From Prosopocoilus inquinatus (Eukaryota; Arthropoda; Insecta; Coleoptera; Lucanidae): a stretch of 64,000 nucleotides of DNA. Below, piece after piece: positions 53,051-64,000 of the stretch. The stretch is from positions 806,001 to 870,000 of the forward strand of contig JAYKNF010000018.1 of NCBI GenBank assembly GCA_036172665.1. The letters are read 5' to 3'. Numbering within the stretch: position 1 is the first letter of the stretch; each line of letters starts with the position of its first letter. Made by a program: the position numbers and the translations under genes. The notes under the pieces are model-generated. The model saw only the letters and a list, made by a program, of their open reading frames with translations. It searched no databases and was not told where the DNA came from.

Positions 53051-56000
53051 AACTATTTCCAGCTCCTGCTGCGTCCAAAAACTTTGTATCTCACATCAGA
53101 CTTACTGGAGTCCATCCAAACGTCAAGTAACATGTTAGATAAGTAAGGATCGTTTAGATACATCACAGGAACAACGCTAATACGTGTTGTTTCATTTAAA
53201 ACTATTTCCAGCTTCAGCTGCGTCCGAGAACTTCGTATCTCACATCAAAGTTACTGGAGACCATCGAAACGTCAAATAACATAGTAGCTAAGTAAGGATC
53301 GATTAGATACATCACAGGAACAACGCTAATGCGTGTTGTTTCGTTTAAAACTATTTCCAGCTTCTGCTGCGTCCGAAAATTTCGTATCTCACATTAGAGT
53401 TACTGGAGTCCATCGAAACGTCAAATAACATGATAGATGAGTAAGGATCGATTAGATACATCACAGGAACAACGCTAATACGTGTTGTTTCGTTAAAAAC
53501 TATTTCCAGCTTCTGCTGCGTCCGAAATCTTTGTGTCTCTCATCAGAGTTACTGGAGTCCATCCAAACGTCAAATAACATGATAGATGAGTAAGGATCGA
53601 TTAGATACAGCACAGGAACAACGCTAATGCGTGTTGTTTCGTTTAAAACTATTTCCAGCTCCTGCTGCGTCCAGAAACGTTGTATCTCACATCAGACTTA
53701 CTGGAGTCCATCCAAACGTCAAATAACATGTTAGATAAGTAAGGATCGTTTAGATACATCACAGGAACAACGCTAATACGTGTTGTTTCATTTAAAACTA
53801 TTTCCAGCTTCAGCTGCCTCCGATAACTTCGTATCTCACATCAAAGTTACTGGAGTCCATCGAAACGCCAAATAACATGATAGATGAGTAAGGATCGATT
53901 AGATACATCACAGGAACAACGCCAATGCGTATTGTTTCGTTTAAAACTTTTTCCAGCTTCTGCTGCGTCCGAAAATTTCGTATCTCACATTAGAGTTACT
54001 GGAGTCCATCGAAACGTCAAATAACATAGTAGCTAAGTAAGGATCGATTAGATACATCACAGGAACAACGCTAATACGTGTTGTTTCATTTAAAACTATT
54101 TTAAGCTTCAGCTGCGTCCGAGAACTTCGTATCTCACATCAAAGTTACTGGAGTCCATCGAAACGCCAAATAACATGATGGATGAGTAAGGAGCGATTAG
54201 ATACAGTACAGGAACAACGCTAATGCGCGTTGTTTCGTTTAAAACTATTTCCAGGTTCTGCTGCGTCCGAGAACTTCGTATCTCACGTCAGGGTTCCTGG
54301 AGTCCATCGAAACGTCAAATAACATGATAGATGAGTAAGGATCGATTAGATACATCACAGGAACAACGCTAATGCTTGTTGTTTCGTTTAAAACTATTTC
54401 CAGCTTCTGCTGCCTCAGAAGACGTCGTATCTCACATCAGAGCTACTGGAGTCCATCGAAACGCCAAATAACATGATAGATGAGTAAGGATCGATTAGAT
54501 ACATCACAGGAACAACGCTAATGCGTGTTGTTTCGTTTAAAACTATTTCCAGATTCTTCTGCGTCCAAAAACTTTGTATCTCACATCAGAGTTACTGGAG
54601 TCCATCCAAACGACAAATAACATGATAGATGAGTAAGGATCGATTAGATACATCACAGGAACAACGCTAATGCGTGTTGTTTCGTTTAAAACTATTTCTA
54701 GCTTCAGCTGCGTCCGAGAACTTCGTATCTCACATCTAAGTTACTGGAGTCCATCGAAACGCCAAATAACATGATGGATGAGTAAGGAGCGATTAGATAC
54801 ATCACAGAAACAACGCTAATACGTGTTGCTTCGTTCAAAACTATTTCCAGCTTCTGCTGCGTCCGAAATCTTTGTGTCTCTCATCAGAGTTACTGGAGTC
54901 CATCCAAACGTCAAATAACATGATAGATAAGTAAGGATCGATTAGATACATCACAGGAACAACGCTAATGCGTGTTGTTTCGTTTAAAACTATTTCCAGT
55001 TTCTGCTGCGTCCGAAACCTTTGTGTCTCTCATCAGAGTTACTGGAGTCCATCCAAACGTCAAATAACATGATAGATGAGTAAGGATCGATTAGATACAT
55101 CACAGGAACAACGCTAATACGTGTTGTTTCGTTCAAAACTATTTCCAGCTTCTGCTGCGTCCGAGAACTTCGTATCTCACGTCAGGGTTACTGGAGTCCA
55201 TCCAAACGTCAAATAACATGATAGATGAGTAAGGATCGATTAGATACATCACAGAAACAACGCTAATACGTGTTGCTTCGTTCAAAACTATTTCCAGCTT
55301 CTGCTGCGTCCGAAATCTTTGTGTCTCTCATCAGAGTTACTGGAGTCCATCCAAACGTCAAATAACATGATAGATGAGTAAGGATCGATTAGATACATCA
55401 CAGGAACAACGCTAATACGTGTTGTTTCGTTTAAAACTATTTCCAGCTTCTGCTGCGTCCGAAAACGTCGTATCTCACATCAGAGCTACTGGAGTCCATC
55501 GAAACGCCAAATAACATGATAGATGAGTAAGGATCGATTAGATACATCACAGGAACAACGCTAACGCGTGTTGTTTCGTTCAAAACTATTTCCAGCTTCT
55601 GCTGCGTCCGAAAACGTATCTCACATCAGAGCTACTGGAGTCCATCGATACGCCAAATAACATGATATATGAGTAAGGATCGATTAGATGCAGCACAGGA
55701 ATAACGCTAATACGTGTTGCTTCGTTCAAAACTATTTCCAGCTTCTGCTGCGTCCGAAATCTTTGTGTCTCTCTTCAGAGTTACTGGAGTCCATCCAAAC
55801 GTCAAATAACATGATAGATGAGTAAGGATCGATTAGATACATCACAGGAACAACGCTAATACGTGTTGTTTCGTTTAAAACTATTTCCAGCTTCTGCTGC
55901 GTCCGAAAACGTCGCATCTCACATCAGAGCTACTGGAGTCCATCGAAACGCCAAATAACATGATAGATGAGTAAGGATCGATTAGATACATCACAGGAAC

Positions 56001-57970
56001 AACGCTAATGCGTGTTGTTTCGTTTAAAACTATTTCCAGGTTCTGCTGCGTCCAAAAACTTTGTATCTCACATCAGAGTTACTGGAGTCCATCCAAACGT
56101 CAAATAACATGATAGATGAGTAAGGATCGATTAGATACATCACAGGAACAACGCTAATACGTGTTGTTTCGTTTAAAACTATTTCCAGCTTCTGCTGCGT
56201 CCGAGAACTTCGTATCTCACGTCAGGGTTACTGGAGTCCATCCAAACGTCAAATAACATGATAGATGAGTAAGGATCGATTAGATACATCACAGAAACAA
56301 CGCTAATACGTGTTGCTTCGTTCAAAACTATTTCCAGCTTCTGCTGCGTCCGAAATCTTTGTGTCTCTCATCAGAGTTACTGGAGTCCATCCAAACGTCA
56401 AATAACATGATAGATGAGTAAGGATCGATTAGATACATCACAGGAACAACGCTAATACGTGTTGTTTCGTTTAAAACTATTTCCAGCTTCTGCTGCCTCA
56501 GAAAACGTCGTATCTCACATCAGAGCTACTGGAGTCCATCCAAACGTCAAATAACATGATAGATGAGTAAGGATCGATTAGATACATCACAGGAACAACG
56601 CTAATACGTGTTGTTTCGTTTAAAACTATTTCCACCTTCTGCAGCGTCCGAGAACTTCGTATCTCACGTCAGGGTTACTGGAGTCCATCCAAACGTCAAA
56701 TAACATGATAGATGAGTAAGGATCGATTAGATACATCACAGAAACAACGCTAATACGTGTTGCTTCGTTCAAAACTATTTCCAGCTTCTGCTGCGTCCGA
56801 AATCTTTGTGTCTCTCATCAGAGTTACTGGAGTTCATCCAAACTTCAAATAACATGATAGATGAGTAAGGATCGATTAGATACATCACAGGAACAACGCT
56901 AATACGTGTTGTTTCGTTTAAAACTATTTCCAGCTTCTGCTGCGTCCGAAAACGTCGTATCTCACATCAGAGCTACTGGAGTCCATCGATACGCCAAATA
57001 ACATGATATATGAGTAAGGATCGATTAGATGCAGCACAGGAATAACGCTAATACGTGTTGTTTCGTTTAAAACTATTTCCAGCTCCTGCTGCGTCCAAAA
57101 ACTTTGTGTCTCACATCAGAGTTACTGGAGTCCATCCAAACGCCAAATAACATGATAGATGAATAAGGATCGATTAGATACATCACAGGAACAACGCTAA
57201 TGCGTGTTGTTTCGTTTAAAACTATTTCCAGCTTCTGCTGCGTGCGAAAATTTCGTATCTCACATTAGAGTTACTGGAGTCCATCGAAACGTCAAATAAC
57301 ATAGTAGCTAAGTAAGGATCGATTAGATACATCACAGGAACAACGCTAATGCGTGTTGTTTCGTTTAAAACTATTTCCAGCTCCTGCTGCGTCCAAAAAC
57401 TTTGTATCTCACATCAGACTTACTGGAGTCCATCCAAACGTCAAATAACATGTTAGATAAGTAAGGATCGTTTAGATACATCACAGGAACAACGCTAATA
57501 CGTGTTATTTCATTTAAAACTATTTCCAGCTTCTGCTGCGTCCGAGAACTTCGTATCTCACATCAAAGTTACTGGAGTCCATCGAAACGTCAAATAACAT
57601 AGTAGCTAAGTAAGGATCGATTAGATACATCACAGGAACAGCGCTAATACGTGTTGTTTAGTTCAAAACTATTTCCAGCTTCTGCTGCGTCCAAAAACTT
57701 TGTATCTCACATCAGAGTTACTGGAGTCCATCCAAACGTCAAATAACATGATAGATGAGTAAGGATCGATTAGATACATCACAGGAACAACGCTAATATG
57801 TGTTGTTTCGTTTAAAACTCTTTCCAGCTTCTGCTGCGTCCGAGAACTTCGTATCTCACGTCAGGGTTACTGGAGTCCATCTAAACGTCAAATAACATGA
57901 TAGATGAGTAAGGATCGATTAGATACAGCACAGGAACAACGCTAATACGTGTTGTTTCATTTAAAACTAT

Positions 57971-58010
57971 TTCTAGCTTCAGCTGCGTCCTTCTAGCTTC
58001 AGCTGCGTCC
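57971..58010 (+). repeat. Nested 20-bp repeat, 2 copies
   Basis: Counterpart of 39257-39296 at offset 18714, with the same copy number. Confidence 0.95.
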
Positions 58011-59480
58011 GAGAACTTCGTATCTCACATCTAAGTTACTGGAGTCCATCGAAACGCCAAATAACATGATAGATGAGTAAGGATCGATTAGATACAACAC
58101 AGGAACAACGCTAATGCGTGTTGTTTCGTTTAAAACTATTTCCAGCTTCTGCTGCGTCCGAAAACGTCGTATCTCACATCAGAGCTACTGGAGTCCATCG
58201 AAACGCCAAATAACATGATAGATGAGTAAGGATCGATTAGATACAACACAGGAACAACGCTAATGCGTGTTGTTTCGTTTAAAACTATTTCCAGGTTCTG
58301 CTGCGTCCAAAAACTTTGTATCTCACATCAGAGTTACTGGAGTCCATCCAAACGTCAAATAACATGATAGATGAGTAAGGATCGATTAGATACATCACAG
58401 GAACAACGCTAATACGTGTTGTTTCGTTTAAAACTATTTCCAGCTTCTGCTGCGTCCGAGAACTTCGTATCTCACGTCAGGGTTACTGGAGTCCATCCAA
58501 ACGTCAAATAACATGATAGATGAGTAAGGATCGATTAGATACATCACAGAAACAACGCTAATACGTGTTGCTTCGTTCAAAACTATTTCCAGCTTCTGCT
58601 GCGTCCGAAATCTTTGTGTCTCTCATCAGAGTTACTGGAGTCCATCCAAACGTCAAATAACATGATAGATGAGTAAGGATCGATTAGATACATCACAGGA
58701 ACAACGCTAATACGTGTTGTTTCGTTTAAAACTATTTCCAGCTTCTGCTGCGTCCGAAAACGTCGTATCTCACATCAGAGCTACTGGAGTCCATCGATAC
58801 GCCAAATAACATGATATATGAGTAAGGATCGATTAGATGCAGCACAGGAATAACGCTAATACGTGTTGTTTCGTTTAAAACTATTTCCAGCTCCTGCTGC
58901 GTCCAAAAACTTTGTATCTCACATCAGAGTTACTGGAGTCCATCCAAACGCCAAATAACATGATAGATGAATAAGGATCGATTAGATACATCACAGGAAC
59001 AACGCTAATGCGTGTTGTTTCGTTTAAAACTATTTCCAGCTTCTGCTGCGTGCGAAAATTTCGTATCTCACATTAGAGTTACTGGAGTCCATCGAAACGT
59101 CAAATAACATAGTAGCTAAGTAAGGATCGATTAGATACATCACAGGAACAACGCTAATGCGTGTTGTTTCGTTTAAAACTATTTCCAGTTCCTGCTGCGT
59201 CCAAAAACTTTGTATCTCACATCAGACTTACTGGAGTCCATCCAAACGTCAAATAACATGTTAGATAAGTAAGGATCGTTTAGATACATCACAGGAACAA
59301 CGCTAATACGTGTTATTTCATTTAAAACTATTTCCAGCTTCTGCTGCGTCCGAGAACTTCGTATCTCACGTCAGGGTTACTGGAGTCCATCTAAACGTCA
59401 AATAACATGATAGATGAGTAAGGATCGATTAGATACAGCACAGGAACAACGCTAATACGTGTTGTTTCATTTAAAACTAT

Positions 59481-59560
59481 TTCTAGCTTCAGCTGCGTCC
59501 TTCTAGCTTCAGCTGCGTCCTTCTAGCTTCAGCTGCGTCCTTCTAGCTTCAGCTGCGTCC
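59481..59560 (+). repeat. Nested 20-bp repeat, 4 copies
   Basis: Counterpart of 40767-40846 at offset 18714. Retention of all four copies in both places indicates that the large duplication is younger than the expansion. Confidence 0.95.
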
Positions 59561-61775
59561 GAGAACTTCGTATCTCACATCTAAGTTACTGGAGTCCATC
59601 GAAACGCCAAATAACATGATAGATGAGTAAGGATCGATTAGATACATCACAGGAACAACGCTAATGCGTGTTGTTTCGTTTAAAACTATTTCCAGGTTCT
59701 GCTGCGTCCGAGTACTTCGTATCTCACGTCAGGGTTACTGGAGTCCATCCAAACGTCAAATAACATGATAGATAAGTAAGGATCGATTAGATACTACACA
59801 GGAACAACGCTAATGCGTGTTGTTTCGTTTAAAACTATTTCTAGCTTCAGCTGCGTCCGAGAACTTCGTATCTCACATCTAAGTTACTGGAGTCCATCGA
59901 AACGCCAAATAACATGATAGATGAGTAAGGATCGATTAGATACATCACAGGAACAACGCTAATGCGTGTTGTTTCGTTTAAAACTATTTCCAGCTTCTGC
60001 TGCGTCCGAAAATCTCGTATCTCACATTAGAGTTACTGGAGTCCATCCAAACGTCAAATAACATGATAGATAAGTAAGGATCGATTAGATACATCACAGG
60101 AGCAACGCTAATGCGTGTTGTTTCGTTTAAAACTATTTCCAGCTTCTGCTGCGTCCGAAAATTTCGTTTCTCACATTAGAATTACTGGAGTCCATCGAAA
60201 CGTCAAATAACATGATAGATGAGTAAGGTTCGATTAGATACATCACAGGAACAACGCTAATGCGTGTTGTTTCGTTTAAAACTATTTCCAGCTTCTGCTG
60301 CCTCAGAAAACGTCGTATCTCACATCAGAGCTACTGGAGTCCATCCAAACGTCAAATAACATGATAGATGAGTAAGGATCGATTAGATACATCACAGGAA
60401 CAACGCTAATACGTGTTGTTTCGTTTAAAACTATTTCCACCTTCTGCTGCGTCCGAGAACTTCGTATCTCACGTCAGGGTTACTGGAGTCCATCCAAACG
60501 TCAAATAACATGATAGATGAGTAAGGATCGATTAGATACATCACAGAAACAACGCTAATACGTGTTGCTTCGTTCAAAACTATTTCCAGCTTCTGCTGCG
60601 TCCGAAATCTTTGTGTCTCTCATCAGAGTTACTGGAGTTCATCCAAACGTCAAATAACATGATAGATGAGTAAGGATCGATTAGATACATCACAGGAACA
60701 ACGCTAATACGTGTTGTTTCGTTTAAAACTATTTCCAGCTTCTGCTGCGTCCGAAAACGTCGTATCTCACATCAGAGCTACTGGAGTCCATCGATACGCC
60801 AAATAACATGATATATGAGTAAGGATCGATTAGATGCAGCACAGGAATAACGCTAATACGTGTTGTTTCGTTTAAAACTATTTCCAGCTCCTGCTGCGTC
60901 CAAAAACTTTGTATCTCACATCAGAGTTACTGGAGTCCATCCAAACGCCAAATAACATGATAGATGAATAAGGATCGATTAGATACATCACAGGAACAAC
61001 GCTAATGCGTGTTGTTTCGTTTAAAACTATTTCCAGCTTCTGCTGCGTGCGAAAATTTCGTATCTCACATTAGAGTTACTGGAGTCCATCGAAACGTCAA
61101 ATAACATAGTAGCTAAGTAAGGATCGATTAGATACATCACAGGAACAACGCTAATGCGTGTTGTTTCGTTTAAAACTATTTCCAGCTCCTGCTGCGTCCA
61201 AAAACTTTGTATCTCACATCAGACTTACTGGAGTCCATCCAAACGTCAAATAACATGTTAGATAAGTAAGGATCGTTTAGATACATCACAGGAACAACGC
61301 TAATACGTGTTATTTCATTTAAAACTATTTCCAGCTTCTGCTGCGTCCGAGAACTTCGTATCTCACATCAAAGTTACTGGAGTCCATCGAAACGTCAAAT
61401 AACATAGTAGCTAAGTAAGGATCGATTAGATACATCACAGGAACAGCGCTAATACGTGTTGTTTAGTTCAAAACTATTTCCAGCTTCTGCTGCGTCCAAA
61501 AACTTTGTATCTCACATCAGAGTTACTGGAGTCCATCCAAACGTCAAATAACATGATAGATGAGTAAGGATCGATTAGATACATCACAGGAACAACGCTA
61601 ATATGTGTTGTTTCGTTTAAAACTCTTTCCAGCTTCTGCTGCGTCCGAGAACTTCGTATCTCACGTCAGGGTTACTGGAGTCCATCTAAACGTCAAATAA
61701 CATGATAGATGAGTAAGGATCGATTAGATACAGCACAGGAACAACGCTAATACGTGTTGTTTCATTTAAAACTAT

Positions 61776-61815
61776 TTCTAGCTTCAGCTGCGTCCTTCTA
61801 GCTTCAGCTGCGTCC
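61776..61815 (+). repeat. Nested 20-bp repeat, 2 copies
   Basis: Counterpart of 43062-43101 at offset 18714, with the same copy number. Confidence 0.95.
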
Positions 61816-64000
61816 GAGAACTTCGTATCTCACATCTAAGTTACTGGAGTCCATCGAAACGCCAAATAACATGATAGATGAGTAAGGATCGATTAGATAC
61901 ATCACAGGAACAACGCTAATGCGTGTTGTTTCGTTTAAAACTATTTCCAGGTTCTGCTGCGTCCGAGTACTTCGTATCTCACGTCATGGTTACTGGAGTC
62001 CATCCAAACGTCAAATAACATGATAGATAAGTAAGGATCGATTAGATACTACACAGGAACAACGCTAATGCGTGTTGTTTCGTTTAAAACTATTTCTAGC
62101 TTCAGCTGCGTCCGAGAACTTCGTATCTCACATCTAAGTTACTGGAGTCCATCGAAACGCCAAATAACATGATAGATGAGTAAGGATCGATTAGATACAT
62201 CACAGGAACAACGCTAATGCGTGTTGTTTCGTTTAAAACTATTTCCAGCTTCTGCTGCGTCCGAAAATTTCGTATCTCACATTAGAGTTACTGGAGTCCA
62301 TCGAAACGTCAAATAACATGATAGATGAGTAAGGATCGACTAGATACATCACAGGAACAACGCTAATACGTGTTGTTTCGTTCAAAACTATTTCCAGCTT
62401 CTGCTGCGTCAGAAAATTTCGTTTCTCACATTAGAATTACTGGAGTCCATCGAAACGTCAAATAACATGATAGATGAGTAAGGATCGATTAGATACATCA
62501 CAGGAACAACGCTAATGCGTGTTGTTTCGTTTAAAAGTATTTCCAGCTTCTGCTGCCTCAGAAAACGTCGTATCTCACATCAGAGCTACTGGAGTCCATC
62601 GAAACGCCAAATAACATGATAGATGAGTAAGGATCGATTAGATACATCACAGGAACAACGCTAATGCGTGTTGTTTCGTTTAAAACTATTTCTAGCTTCA
62701 GCTGCGTCCGAGAACTTCGTATCTCACATCTAAGTTACTGGAGTCCATCCAAACGTCAAATAACATGATAGATAAGTAAGGATCGATTAGATACATCACA
62801 GGAACAACGCTAATGCGTGTTGTTTCGTTTAAAACTATTTCCAGCTTCTGCTGCGTCCGAAAATTTCGTTTCTCACATTAGAATTACTGGAGTCCATCGA
62901 AACGTCAAATAACATGATAGATGAGTAAGGATCGATTAGATACATCACAGGAACAACGCTAATGCGTGTTGTTTCGTTTAAAACTATTTCCAGCTTCTGC
63001 TGCCTCAGAAAACGTCGTATCTCACATCAGAGCTACTGGAGTCCATCGAAACGCCAAATAACATGATGGATGAGTAAGGATCGATTAGATACATCACAGG
63101 AACAACGTTAATGCGTGTTGTTTCGTTTAAAACTATTTCCAGGTTCTGCTGCGTCCAAAAACTTTGTATCTCAGATCAGAGTTACTGGAGTACATCCAAA
63201 CGTCAAATAACATGATAGATGAGTAAGGATCGATTAGATACATCACAGGAACAACGCTAATACGTGTTGTTTCGTTTAAAACTATTTCCAGCTTCTGCTG
63301 CGTCCGAGAACTTCGTATCTCACGTCAGGGTTACTGGAGTCCATCCAAACGTCAAATAACATGATAGATAAGTAAGGATCGATTAGATACATCACAGGAA
63401 CAACGCTAATGCGTGTTGTTTCGTTTTAAACTATTTCCAGTTTCTGCTGCGTCCGAAATCTTTGTATCTCTCATCAGAGTTACTGGAGTCCATCCAAACG
63501 TCAAATAACATGATAGATGAGTAAGGATCGATTAGATACATCACAGGAACAACGCTAATACGTGTTGTTTCGTTCAAAACTATTTCCAGCTTCTGCTGCG
63601 TCCGAAAACGTCGTATCTCACATCAGAGCTACTGGAGTCCATCGATACGCCAAATAACATGATATATGAGTAAGGATCGATTAGATGCAGCACAGGAATA
63701 ACGCTAATACGTGTTGCTTCGTTCAAAACTATTTCCAGCTTCTGCTGCGTCCGAAACCTTTGTGTCTCTCTTCAGAGTTACTGGAGTCCATCCAAATGTC
63801 AAATAACATGATAGATGAGTAAGGATCGATTAGATACATCACAGGAACAACGCTAATACGTGTTGTTTCGTTTAAAACTATTTCCAGCTTCTGCTGCGTC
63901 CGAGAACTTCGTATCTCACATCAGGGTTACTGGAGTCCATCCAAACGTCAAATAACATGATAGATAAGTAAAGATCGATTAGATACATCACAGGAACAAC

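Larger units (their letters stand above)
45287..54893 (+). repeat. Array segment between the two large copies
   Basis: Satellite only. It contains the 10677-bp-offset cassette (45532-46962), the 16-unit-spaced copy (47080-48050), the 13-unit tandem duplication (47800-51665), a cassette at about 51920-52540 (GATACGCC; CTCCTG; GCGTGCG; CTCCTG with GACTTAC; CATCAAAG) and, from 52600 to 54880, more mixed units reminiscent of the left part of the window (GTCAATCC, GTTAGATAAG, TAGTAGCTAAG). If the 18.7-kb unit is tandem, this segment should be repeated beyond 64000. Confidence 0.85.
155..64000 (+). repeat. 149-bp satellite array, head to tail, about 428 units
   Basis: The same 149 bp sequence repeats without interruption. 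Using GAGTCC as unit position 1, anchors lie at 211, 360, 509, 658 and so on to 63933, giving 426 complete intervals. Those intervals sum to 426 x 149 plus 248 bp. The 248 bp is exactly the sum of the indels I could find: +300 from extra 20-bp units, -34, three of -3, two of -4, two of -1 and one of +1. A typical unit has 31 C and 28 G (39.6% G+C) and 8 CpG. Units fall into a limited set of variants distinguished mainly at positions about 10-35 and 112-145. Because 149 is not a multiple of 3 and stops occur in all frames, the array is not coding. No unrelated sequence is inserted anywhere. The family is not one I recognise, so the host and chromosomal location are unknown. It continues past the right edge of the window. 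Confidence 0.98.
54894..64000 (+). repeat. 9.1-kb block, second copy of the 18,714-bp-spaced duplication
   Basis: This copy runs to the window edge without losing its match to 36180-45286, so its real length is at least 9.1 kb. It keeps the 3-bp deletion near 55616 (partner 36902) and the 20-mer copy numbers. Private substitutions include GTCGCATCTC (55915), TTTGTGTCTC (57108) and AAATCTCG (60014). One of these creates an ATG on the minus strand that opens a chance 61-codon frame. Confidence 0.95.

Noticed and set aside
155..64000. CRISPR array
   Set aside because: The repeat is 149 bp, contiguous, and has no unique spacers between short conserved repeats.
36180..64000. Prokaryotic or viral repeat region
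   Set aside because: No genes of any kind are present in 64 kb, and the nested HOR structure is typical of eukaryotic satellite DNA.

Overview
The whole window is a single satellite DNA array. I found no gene, RNA gene, transposon or CRISPR array in it. The repeat unit is 149 bp, about 40% G+C, and runs head to tail on the + strand from 155 to 64000. That is 426 complete repeat intervals between the first (211) and last (63933) copies of the anchor GAGTCC, plus partial units at both ends. The register is very strict. Nineteen small insertions or deletions, net +248 bp, account exactly for the distance between those two anchors. I do not recognise the satellite family and cannot name the species. 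Long homogenised tandem arrays with higher-order repeats (HORs) are typical of centromeric, pericentromeric or sex-chromosome heterochromatin in eukaryotes. The representative unit is not depleted in CpG (8 observed, about 5.8 expected from composition), which argues mildly against a heavily methylated vertebrate or plant repeat and is compatible with an invertebrate.

Layout. 1-154 is one unit in the opposite orientation, with an abrupt inversion junction at 154/155. 155-13866 is a mixed set of unit variants with short internal duplications (offsets 298, 2086, 1937 and 6109 bp). About 14600-24135 is a roughly 5.07 kb block followed by a derived 4470 bp copy that lost four units and differs by a 790 bp in-register patch. 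23131-25418 is a four-unit (596 bp) HOR in almost four copies. 25419-30910 repeats the same cassettes. 30911-34233 is a clean five-unit HOR (745 bp, 4.46 copies) whose left edge coincides with a 34 bp deletion. 34234-36180 is a cassette repeated at 45.5-47.0 kb. About 36180-45286 is a 9.1 kb block present again at 54894-64000, 18714 bp further on, nearly identical and cut off by the window edge. Between them, 47800-51665 is a tandem duplication of 13 units (1933 bp).

Nested inside some units is a 20 bp tandem repeat (ttctagcttcagctgcgtcc) with one to four copies. It is a second, faster-evolving repeat layer and a good lineage marker.

The few short open frames that exist (61-66 codons) are created by single-base changes in individual units and are not credible genes. 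The most interesting points are the nested organisation (20 bp inside 149 bp inside 596/745/1933/4470/18714 bp), the inversion at the left edge, the 34 bp deletion at the edge of an HOR expansion, and a possible intron-like set of splice signals in most units.
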